Assembly: GCF_900109995.1 (NCBI RefSeq)
Contig: NZ_FOCB01000014.1
Span: 16,763 to 80,762 of the forward strand
Direction: 5' to 3'
DNA length: 64,000 nt
Source of the DNA: Pseudomonas sp. ok272
Lineage (GTDB): Bacteria; Pseudomonadota; Gammaproteobacteria; Pseudomonadales; Pseudomonadaceae
Below, in pieces: positions 57,350 through 64,000 of this stretch (position 1 is its first letter; every line of letters starts with the position of its first letter). The position numbers and the translations under genes were made by a program. A model generated the notes under the pieces. It was not told the origin of the DNA, did not search any database, and saw only the letters and a program-made list of their open reading frames with translations.

Positions 57350-58873
57350 TCAGTCGATGTTCGGCAGTGCTCGGTGCAGCAAAATCGGATCCTTGAGAAT
57401 CGAAGCCGCACGGGCGATTTCCGGGGCCAGCCAGCGGTCCTGGTCGTAGACGGCCACGCGCTCGCGCAGCAGGCGCCAGGCGGTATCGGTGCCGACGCCA
57501 AAGCGCTGGTCTTTCAAAAAGTCAAAGGCCTGGGCCGCCAGCAGGTACTCGATGGCGAGGATCTGCGTGCAGTTCTCCAACACCTGGGAAAGCTTCAGCG
57601 CCGCGTTGGTGCCCATGCTCAGGTGATCTTCCTGCAGACCCGAGGTGACGTAGTTGTCGAGCACCGCCGGCTGCGCCAACTGGCGGTTCTGCGCGCACAG
57701 CGAGGCGGCGACGTATTGCACGATCATCAGGCCGGAGTTGACCCCCGGGTTGGCCACCAAAAACGCCGGCAGACCGCTGACGTGAGGGTTGATCAAGCGG
57801 TCGAGGCGACGCTCGGCAATCGAACCGATCTCCGCCATGGCAATCGCCAGCAGATCAGCCGCCAGGGCCACCGACTGACCATGGGGGTTGGCCTGGGATA
57901 CCACCCGGAAATTATCCGGAGTGCCCAGCAGCATCGGGTTGTCGGTGACCGAGTTCAGCTCGGTCTCGATCTGCCGGCGCGCGTGCGCCAGTTGGTCGCG
58001 GGCGGCGCCGTGGACCTGGGGGATCGAACGAATGCTCAGTGCGTCCTGGGTACGAATGCCCAGGCTGGTGGCGATCACTTCGCTGCCATCGAGCAAGGCG
58101 CGCAGGTTGCGACCGACCTGCTGCATACCGGGATGGGGCTTGAGGGCGATGATCTCGGCGTCGAACGCGGCGATCTGCCCGCGCTGGGCTTCGAAGCTCA
58201 TGGCGCTGATCACGTCGGCCCATTGCAGCAGGTGGCTGGCATCGGCCAGGGCCAGGCAGCTCAGGCCGCTCATGCACGGCGTGCCGTTGACCAGGCACAA
58301 ACCGTCCTTGGCCCCCAGTACCACAGGCTCAAGGCCCTCTTCGGCCAGGGCCTGCTGGGCCGGGACAATCTGCCCACGGTAGCTGACATTGCCGACGCCC
58401 AGCAGCGCGATGCCGATGTGCGCCATGTGCGTCAGGTAGCCCACCGAGCCCTGGGACGGCACGTGTGGAGTGATGCCCCGGTTGAGCAGTGCCAACAGCG
58501 CCTCGACCACTTGCCGGTGCACGCCGGACTTGCCCTGGCTGTAATTGGTGATCGCCGCGACCATGATCGCCCGGGTCTGTTCGTCCGCCAGCGGTGCGCC
58601 AACGCCACAGGCGTGGCTGAGTAAGGTGTTGCGCGACAGTTGGCTCAGTTGCTCGCCTTGCAGCGAGACGTTGCACAACGCCCCCAGCCCGGTGTTCACC
58701 CCATAAGCACGCTCGCCGCTGACAACGATGCGCTGGACGATGGCCTGGGCATTTTCAATCCGCGCCCAAGTGCTGGCGGACAGCTCAAGCGGTGCGCCGC
58801 CACGGGCCACGGCGACTACGTCCTGCCAACGCACCGGGGCGTCGGCGATGATGATTTTTTCTGCCTGGGACAT
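57350..58873 (-). CDS. Ammonia-lyase paralogue lacking the MIO triad (pseudo-lyase)
   Basis: 507 residues from the ATG at 58873, preceded by GAGG; an ATG four codons upstream sits too close to its AAGG. It is homologous to HutH throughout. Aligned to the neighbour, GSVG-ASG-DLAPLAHM becomes GSVG-YLTHMAHI: the three cofactor-forming residues are deleted, and Gly145 is followed directly by Tyr146. The catalytic Tyr (281 in HutH) is Leu279, while Tyr57, His87, Asn196, Arg282 and the QEDH motif remain. Without MIO it should not deaminate histidine by the known mechanism. The intact frame inside the hut operon suggests a retained role such as binding, regulation or oligomer partner. P. aeruginosa has a second lyase-like gene here (PA5093). 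Confidence 0.85.
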   Translation of the reverse strand: MSQAEKIIIADAPVRWQDVVAVARGGAPLELSASTWARIENAQAIVQRIVVSGERAYGVNTGLGALCNVSLQGEQLSQLSRNTLLSHACGVGAPLADEQTRAIMVAAITNYSQGKSGVHRQVVEALLALLNRGITPHVPSQGSVGYLTHMAHIGIALLGVGNVSYRGQIVPAQQALAEEGLEPVVLGAKDGLCLVNGTPCMSGLSCLALADASHLLQWADVISAMSFEAQRGQIAAFDAEIIALKPHPGMQQVGRNLRALLDGSEVIATSLGIRTQDALSIRSIPQVHGAARDQLAHARRQIETELNSVTDNPMLLGTPDNFRVVSQANPHGQSVALAADLLAIAMAEIGSIAERRLDRLINPHVSGLPAFLVANPGVNSGLMIVQYVAASLCAQNRQLAQPAVLDNYVTSGLQEDHLSMGTNAALKLSQVLENCTQILAIEYLLAAQAFDFLKDQRFGVGTDTAWRLLRERVAVYDQDRWLAPEIARAASILKDPILLHRALPNID

Positions 58874-58929
58874 CGTTAACCTCATCCTTACAACACAAAA
58901 TATGGGTGCAACTGCACTTCACGGACGCC

Positions 58930-59003
58930 TTCGCGAGCAGGCTCGCTCCCACAGGGGGAATCGGCGTTTGCACACACCTTGTGGGAGCGAGCCTGCTCAC
59001 GAA
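58930..59003. repeat. REPIN between the lyase paralogue and hutV
   Basis: TTCGCGAGCAGGCTCGCTCC plus CAC and GTGGGAGCGAGCCTGCTCAC; one base differs between the arms. It lies 29 bases after the end of hutV on the minus strand. Confidence 0.88.
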
Positions 59004-59032
59004 GAGGCTGCCCTGCCGCCACAAGGCCCGGA

Positions 59033-59857
59033 TCAGACCACCACCGCCCGCCGCTGTACAAACCGGTCGACGTACTCATCGGCTGGCGAGTGCAGGATAT
59101 CCTTGGGCGTGCCGACCTGGATCAACCGGCCATCCTTGAGAATCGCGATGCGATTGCCAATGCGCACGGCTTCGTCCAGGTCGTGGGTAATGAACACGAT
59201 GGTCTTGTGCAGCGTCTTTTGCAGCTCCAGCAACTGGTCCTGCATTTCGGCGCGGATCAGCGGGTCGAGGGCACTGAACGCTTCGTCCATCAGGATGATG
59301 TCGGTGTCCGCCGCCAACGCCCGGGCCAGGCCGACGCGCTGGCGCATACCGCCGGAGAGCTGATGCGGGTACTTGTTCTCGTAGCCCTTCAGGCCCACGG
59401 TGTTGATCCAGTGCATGGCACGCTCGCTGCACACCTGCTTGGTCTCGCCGCGCACTTTCAGGCCGTAGGCGACGTTGTCCAGCACACTCTTGTGGGGCAA
59501 CAGGCCAAAGCTCTGGAACACCATGCTGATTTTGTGCCGGCGGAATTCACGCAGCGCCTGCATGTCGTACTGCAGGATGTCCACGCCGTCCACCAGGATC
59601 GCACCGCTGGTGGGGTCGATCAGGCGGTTGAAGTGGCGCACCAGAGTCGACTTGCCGGAGCCCGACAAGCCCATGATCACGAAGATCTCGCCGGTGCCGA
59701 TGGACAGGGACAGGTCATTGACCCCGACCACGCAACCGGTCTCGGCCAGCACCTGGTCCTTGCTCTTGCCCTGGCCAATCATGCTCAGCGCCTCGGCCGA
59801 ACGACTGCCGAAAATCTTGAACACGTTTTTGACTTCGATCTTGGCTGCGTTGCTCAT
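59033..59857 (-). CDS. hutV: ProU-like ABC transporter ATP-binding protein
   Basis: 274 residues. Walker A GLSGSGKSTL, Q-loop VFQSFGLLPHKSV, signature LSGGMRQRVGLARA, Walker B DIILMDEAFSALDPL and switch His in THDLDEAVRIG. The N-terminus carries the ~40-residue extension of ProV/GbuA ATPases (SAEALSMIGQGKSKDQVLAE), but the C-terminal CBS pair of ProV is missing. Operon with hutW (4-base overlap) and hutX. The name follows Pseudomonas and Sinorhizobium usage for the hut-linked histidine transporter. Confidence 0.9.
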   Translation of the reverse strand: MSNAAKIEVKNVFKIFGSRSAEALSMIGQGKSKDQVLAETGCVVGVNDLSLSIGTGEIFVIMGLSGSGKSTLVRHFNRLIDPTSGAILVDGVDILQYDMQALREFRRHKISMVFQSFGLLPHKSVLDNVAYGLKVRGETKQVCSERAMHWINTVGLKGYENKYPHQLSGGMRQRVGLARALAADTDIILMDEAFSALDPLIRAEMQDQLLELQKTLHKTIVFITHDLDEAVRIGNRIAILKDGRLIQVGTPKDILHSPADEYVDRFVQRRAVVV

Positions 59858-60705
59858 TTGCTCACCTCATGCCGTGGACGACCGTAGGCCTGGGTAATGC
59901 GGTCAATGACCACTGCGAGAATCACAATCGCCAGGCCGGCTTCCAGTCCGCGCCCGACGTTGAGGGTCTGGATGCCGACCAACACGTCTTCGCCCAAGCC
60001 ACGGGCACCGATCATCGAGGCGATCACCACCATCGACAGGGCCATCATGGTGGTCTGGTTGATCCCGGCCATGATGCTCGGCAGGGCCAGCGGCAGTTGC
60101 ACGCCAAACAGTTGCTGCCAGCGGTTGGCACCGAAGGCGTTGATCGCTTCCATCACTTCGCCGTCGACCTGGCGAATCCCCAGGTCAGTCAGGCGGATCA
60201 GCGGCGGCGCGGCATAGATCACGGTGGCGAAGATGGCCGGCACCTTGCCCAGGCCGAACAGCATCAGCACCGGGATCAGGTACACGAAGCTGGGCATGGT
60301 TTGCATGATGTCCAGCAACGGCATCAACACCGAACGCAGGCGATTGCTGCGGGCCGAGAGGATGCCCAGCGGAATGCCGATCAGCACCGCGATCAAGGTG
60401 GCGACCATCATCAATGCCAGGGTTTGCATCAGCTTGTCCCACAGGCCGACCGCGCCCACCAGGAACAGCAAGCCGACAATCACCGCCGTGGTCACCACTT
60501 TGCGGGTCGCGTGCCAGGCAATGCCGGCGACGATGGCCAGCATCAGCCACCAGGGTGCCGCGCGCAGCAGGCCTTCGAGGTTGACGATGGCCCACAGCAG
60601 GGTGTCGGAGATCTGGCGGAACACATCGCCGTAATTGGTGACCAGCGAATCAACCCAACCGTTGACCCAATCGGCGATGGAAAAGGTAAAGCTTTCGGGA
60701 AACAT
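59854..60705 (-). CDS. hutW: ProU-like ABC transporter permease
   Basis: 283 residues. About six to seven transmembrane helices; the ATPase-contact loop is EAINAFGANRWQQLFGVQLPLALPSIMAGINQ, and LMQTMPSFVYLIPVLMLFG is typical of ProW/OpuAB permeases. With HutV and HutX it should import histidine. Overlaps hutV by 4 bases; 70 bases after the hutX stop. Confidence 0.92.
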   Translation of the reverse strand: MFPESFTFSIADWVNGWVDSLVTNYGDVFRQISDTLLWAIVNLEGLLRAAPWWLMLAIVAGIAWHATRKVVTTAVIVGLLFLVGAVGLWDKLMQTLALMMVATLIAVLIGIPLGILSARSNRLRSVLMPLLDIMQTMPSFVYLIPVLMLFGLGKVPAIFATVIYAAPPLIRLTDLGIRQVDGEVMEAINAFGANRWQQLFGVQLPLALPSIMAGINQTTMMALSMVVIASMIGARGLGEDVLVGIQTLNVGRGLEAGLAIVILAVVIDRITQAYGRPRHEVSK

Positions 60706-60775
60706 AAGAGACTCTCAATCAAGTGGGTGTGGTGAACGTCCCGGCCAGCCCCTCGGTTAGCCGGGAGGTGTCGAC

Positions 60776-61744
60776 CTACAGTGCCGCGTTGATTTTCTTG
60801 GCCGCGTCTTCACTGACCCACGCTTGCCAGACTTCAGGATGTTCCTTGAGGAAGATCTTCGCCAGCTTGGGCGAGGCGATCCGCTCGTTGGTCATGCGCG
60901 CCAGGTTCTGGTTCAACAGATCGATAGGCAGGTTGACCTTCTCCAGCACGGCCACCAGTTCCGGCGCTTCGTCGTGGAAGGTCTTGGACAGGCCGACCTT
61001 GATCACCACGCTTCTGTCCACGCCGGGTTTTTCATCCAGCTTCACCAGGTCGACATGGCCCAGCAACGGGGTCGGCGACCAGTAGTAGAACAGGATCGGC
61101 TCGCCACGCTTGTAGCTCGACAACACCGCCGCATCCAGGGCCGGACCGGTGCCCGGGCGGAAGTTGGTGTAGCTGCTTTCCAGGCCATAGCTCTTGAGCA
61201 TTTCACTGTTCTCCAGCTCACAGGTCCAGCCAGCCGGGCAGTTGTAGAAGCGTCCCTTGCCCGGCTCTTCCTGATCCTTGAACACCGCCGAGTACTTGGC
61301 CAGGTCGGCGATATTTTTCAGGTCCGGCGCCTTGGGTTCGAGCTTGCGCTTGGCGTCGCCTTCGATCACATAGCGAGGCACGTACCAGCCTTCGACGGCA
61401 CCCACGATCGGAGCGCCAATACCCACAACTTTGCCGGCCTTCTCGGCCTTGTTCCAGACCTCGCTGCGGCCCACCCACTCTTCGGCGAACACTTGAATGT
61501 CGTTGCTGCTCAGGGCGTTCTCCATGGTGATGGAGTTGCCGGGCAGGCTGTCGGTCTTGCAGTCGTAGCCTTTCTCCAACACGACTTGCAGCACGTCGGT
61601 CAGCAGCATGGCGCTTTCCCAGTTCAGGCCGGCGAATTTCACCGGTTTGCCCGACTCACACCAACCGGCGGCCTGGGAGGCCCCCGCGCTGGCCAGCAGG
61701 CCCAGGGAAAGCAATGTGGTCAGCAGGGTCTTGTTCGATTTCAT
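60776..61744 (-). CDS. hutX: ProU-like ABC transporter periplasmic binding protein
   Basis: 322 residues from the ATG at 61744 (MKSNKTLLTTLLSLGLLASA), with AGGAGCG upstream; the 23-codon extension is rejected. Signal peptide cleaved near SQAAGW. OpuAC family: KFAGLNWESAMLLTDVLQVVLE, GNSITMENALSSNDIQVFAEEW and the C-terminal TFHDEAPELVAVLEKVNLP. Two extra Cys pairs (CESG, CKTD, CPAGWTCE) may form disulfides. A histidine ligand is inferred from the hut context; the family classically binds betaine or choline. Confidence 0.9.
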   Translation of the reverse strand: MKSNKTLLTTLLSLGLLASAGASQAAGWCESGKPVKFAGLNWESAMLLTDVLQVVLEKGYDCKTDSLPGNSITMENALSSNDIQVFAEEWVGRSEVWNKAEKAGKVVGIGAPIVGAVEGWYVPRYVIEGDAKRKLEPKAPDLKNIADLAKYSAVFKDQEEPGKGRFYNCPAGWTCELENSEMLKSYGLESSYTNFRPGTGPALDAAVLSSYKRGEPILFYYWSPTPLLGHVDLVKLDEKPGVDRSVVIKVGLSKTFHDEAPELVAVLEKVNLPIDLLNQNLARMTNERIASPKLAKIFLKEHPEVWQAWVSEDAAKKINAAL

Positions 61745-61813
61745 TGTTGTGACGCTCCTAATCATGAGTTGGCTTACGGCAGTCAAGAGGCATCCGGCCC
61801 TGTCCACATCCAA

Positions 61814-63283
61814 TCAGGCCTGCGCCTCAGCGCGACCCACCTTCAGCTTTTGTTCGGTGATCGCGTCCTGCTCGACCGGCAGGATCAAACGATCAGGCAC
61901 TGCGCCGTGCCAGCGTTTCGCACACAGGTAATACAGGGCTGCGGGAAGCACCAGACCGATGATCCAGGAAATATCCACATCACCCAGGGCCGCCACCAGC
62001 GGACCGGTGTAGAACTTGGTGGAGATGAACGGCAGTTGCACCAGCACACCAAACACATAGACGCTGATACCCAGAAGGTTCCAACGACCGTAGCGACCAT
62101 TCGGATCGGCCAGCGCCGGTACGTCATAGCGCTCGCGAGTGATGCAGTAGTAGTCCACCAGATTGATCGCGCTCCAAGGTGTAAAGAACGCCAGCAGGAA
62201 CAGGATGAAGGACTTGAACACACCGAGGAACGAGTGCTGACCGAGCAACGCCATCAGGGTCGCAGCCCCCACAATGACCAGCACGAACACCAGACGCTGC
62301 AAGCGCGTGACCTTCAGGTCGCCACGAAAACCGCTGAAGATGGTCGCAATGCACATGAAGCTGCCGTAGGAGTTCAGCGTGGAGATGGTGACCTTGCCGA
62401 ATGCGATGCTGAAGTACAGCAGCGCAGCGGTGGCACCGGTACCACCCAGACCAACGATGTAGGCCACTTCATGGCCGGCGTATTGGCCGTTGGCCGAAGC
62501 GGCAGCGAACACCCCGAGGACCATCGCCACCTGCGCCCCAATGACCGAACCTGCGCCGACGGCAAAAAAAGTTTTCACCGAGGAAATCTTGCTCGGCAGG
62601 TAGCGAGAATAGTCAGCCACATAAGGGCCGAAGGCGATCTGCCAGGACGCTGCGAGCGACACCGCGAGCAAGAAGCTGCTCCAGCTGAAGTGGCGGATTT
62701 GCAACAGCGCGCCAACGTCAACCTGGCTCATCAGACGGCTGAACAGATAAACAAAGGCAATCACGCCAATGACACTGGCAACACGGCCGATCCAATGGAT
62801 CACCCGATAACCGAGCACCGTGACCAGCACGATGACACTGGCGAAAAGGAGGATACCGACGGTGTCGCTGACGCCAAACAACTGGCCCAGCGCCTGGCCG
62901 GATAACACGGTTCCCGTTGCGGTGAAGCCCAGGTACATCAAGCAGACCAGCACAATCGGGATGGCCGCGCCGTACACGCCGAACTGTACCCGGCTGGAAA
63001 TCATCTGCGGCAGGCCAAGCTTGGGCCCTTGCGCCGCATGCAGCGCCATCACGCCACCGCCCAGTAATTGACCGATCAACAGACCGATCAATGACCAGAA
63101 CACATCACCGCCAAGCACCACGGCCAAGGCGCCGGTGACAATCGCGGTGATTTGCAGGTTGGCCCCCATCCACAGGGTGAACTGGCTGAACAGACGACCG
63201 TGTCTTTCCGCTTCCGGGATGTAGTCGATCGAACGCTTCTCGATCAACGGTTTGTTACTTGCGCGTTCGCTGCTGACAGCCAT
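61814..63283 (-). CDS. NCS1-family permease, probable urocanate or histidine-pathway transporter
   Basis: 489 residues with ~12 transmembrane helices, of the CodB/NCS1 cytosine-purine family: GRLFSQFTLWMGANLQITAI near the N-terminus, GPKLGLPQMISSRVQFGVYGA in helix 3 region, SWQIAFGPYVADYSRYLP in the middle. It sits between hutU and the hut ABC genes, and urocanate (an imidazole) is a plausible substrate. A urocanate transporter named HutTu is described in P. fluorescens SBW25 hut; I believe this is its counterpart but could not check. The ABC genes start 69 bases after its stop. Confidence 0.85.
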   Translation of the reverse strand: MAVSSERASNKPLIEKRSIDYIPEAERHGRLFSQFTLWMGANLQITAIVTGALAVVLGGDVFWSLIGLLIGQLLGGGVMALHAAQGPKLGLPQMISSRVQFGVYGAAIPIVLVCLMYLGFTATGTVLSGQALGQLFGVSDTVGILLFASVIVLVTVLGYRVIHWIGRVASVIGVIAFVYLFSRLMSQVDVGALLQIRHFSWSSFLLAVSLAASWQIAFGPYVADYSRYLPSKISSVKTFFAVGAGSVIGAQVAMVLGVFAAASANGQYAGHEVAYIVGLGGTGATAALLYFSIAFGKVTISTLNSYGSFMCIATIFSGFRGDLKVTRLQRLVFVLVIVGAATLMALLGQHSFLGVFKSFILFLLAFFTPWSAINLVDYYCITRERYDVPALADPNGRYGRWNLLGISVYVFGVLVQLPFISTKFYTGPLVAALGDVDISWIIGLVLPAALYYLCAKRWHGAVPDRLILPVEQDAITEQKLKVGRAEAQA

Positions 63284-63328
63284 GGTTCAACCTTTGTGGA
63301 TTGTTATTTTGGTTGGAGTGTTTCCCTG

Positions 63329-63395
63329 CAGGAGCGAGGCTTGCCCGCGAAGGCGTCTTGACTGACACACGTTCGCGGGCAAGCCTCGTGCCTAC
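63329..63395. repeat. REPIN between hutU and the NCS1 permease gene
   Basis: CAGGAGCGAGGCTTGCCCGC and TTCGCGGGCAAGCCTCGTGC plus CTAC. The core (GCGAGGCTTGCCCGCGAA) is the same type as the element at 33899. It lies 10 bases after the hutU stop. Confidence 0.85.
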
Positions 63396-63405
63396 GGGGC
63401 AAGCA

Positions 63406-64000
63406 TTACTTGCCGGTAATCATCGGCAAGTTCAGCCCTTGTTCCTTGGCGCAATCAATCGCGATCTGATAGCCGGCGTCGGCGTGGCGCATGACGCCGG
63501 TGGCCGGGTCGTTGTGCAGCACGCGGGCGATGCGTTCGGCCGCTTCGTCGGTACCGTCGCAGACAATCACCATCCCCGAGTGCTGGGAGAAGCCCATGCC
63601 GACGCCGCCACCGTGGTGCAGCGAGACCCAGGTCGCGCCGCTGGCGGTGTTGAGCAAGGCGTTGAGCAGCGGCCAGTCAGACACGGCGTCGGAACCGTCC
63701 TGCATCGATTCGGTTTCGCGGTTCGGGCTCGATACCGAGCCGGAGTCCAGGTGGTCGCGGCCGATCACCACCGGGGCCGACAGCTCGCCGCTGCGCACCA
63801 TCTCGTTGAACGCCAGGCCGAGCTTGGCGCGCAGGCCCAGGCCAACCCAGCAGATCCGTGCCGGCAAACCCTGGAAGCTGATGCGCTCGCGGGCCATGTC
63901 CAGCCAGTTGTGCAGGTGGGCGTCGTCCGGGATCAGTTCCTTGACCTTGGCGTCGGTCTTGTAGATGTCCTGCGGGTCACCCGACAGCGCCGCCCAACGG
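63406..64000 (-). CDS. hutU: Urocanate hydratase, 3' part (start outside window)
   Basis: About 198 C-terminal residues; the frame is open to the window edge, so the gene continues beyond 64000. It hydrates urocanate to imidazolonepropionate using a tightly bound NAD, step two of the pathway. Conserved C-terminal blocks are present: ICWVGLGLRAKLGLAFNEM, RDHLDSGSVSSPNRETE, SGATWVSLHHGGGVGMGFSQ and HSGMVIVCDGT. It ends NLPMITGK. It is upstream of all other hut genes here, so the operon promoter lies beyond the window. Confidence 0.96.
   Translation of the reverse strand, partial: RWAALSGDPQDIYKTDAKVKELIPDDAHLHNWLDMARERISFQGLPARICWVGLGLRAKLGLAFNEMVRSGELSAPVVIGRDHLDSGSVSSPNRETESMQDGSDAVSDWPLLNALLNTASGATWVSLHHGGGVGMGFSQHSGMVIVCDGTDEAAERIARVLHNDPATGVMRHADAGYQIAIDCAKEQGLNLPMITGK

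Noticed and set aside
55661..58624. 987-codon plus-strand frame antisense to hutH and the pseudo-lyase
   Set aside because: Composition is that of antisense GC-rich codons, and both minus-strand lyases are clearly real.

Overview
The window is chromosomal core DNA of a Pseudomonas, most likely of the P. fluorescens group. The evidence is the gene order gltDB - SPOR ATPase - aroBK - pilQPONM / ponA - maeB - rpmE - priA - argS - hslVU - phaC1ZC2DFI - ubiEJB - hisIE - tatABC - rsmE - chemoreceptor - amino-acid ABC transporter - opgGH - dtd - pip - hut. This follows the P. aeruginosa PA5035-PA5100 order as I remember it. A medium-chain-length PHA cluster, high GC and a dozen REP/REPIN palindromes of the P. 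fluorescens kind agree. No tRNA, rRNA, CRISPR array, insertion sequence or prophage was seen.

Layout. 1-0.7 kb: the end of a Gly/Ala-rich hydrophobic protein overlapping a small two-helix membrane protein; this is the only accessory-looking DNA and resembles a toxin-immunity pair. 0.9-14.5 kb (minus): glutamate synthase gltDB, then the chain pilMNOPQ-aroK-aroB-SPOR ATPase. 14.7-20.7 kb: ponA, an aromatic-acid type MFS transporter, maeB, rpmE. 20.9-28.4 kb (plus): priA, argS, a SPOR protein, hslVU behind a very good sigma-32 promoter, and a DUF971 gene. 28.7-36.2 kb: PHA synthases, depolymerase, TetR activator and convergent phasins, plus a third small PHA-granule protein. 36.3-44.4 kb (plus): tightly packed ubiEJB, hisIE, tatABC, rsmE, then an HBM-type chemoreceptor. 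44.4-53.3 kb (minus): polar amino-acid ABC transporter, opgGH, dtd-pip. 53.6-64 kb (minus): histidine utilisation (hutU start lies outside the window), with an NCS1 permease, a ProU-like ABC transporter, two ammonia-lyase paralogues, hutI and hutG.

The strongest oddity is the second ammonia-lyase (57350-58873). It aligns well with the adjacent canonical HutH but lacks exactly the Ala-Ser-Gly triplet that forms the MIO cofactor, and also has Leu for an active-site Tyr. It is an intact, full-length pseudo-lyase inside the hut operon, so a non-lyase role is likely. Other points: a three-hairpin structured element at 35736-35824 between phaI and the small PHA gene, a PilQ without AMIN domains, a low-complexity insertion near the OpgG C-terminus, a REPIN that supplies the phaD stop codon, and a perfect 16-bp palindrome between pilM and ponA. 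Coordinates come from the sequence itself; family and literature statements are from memory and were not searched.
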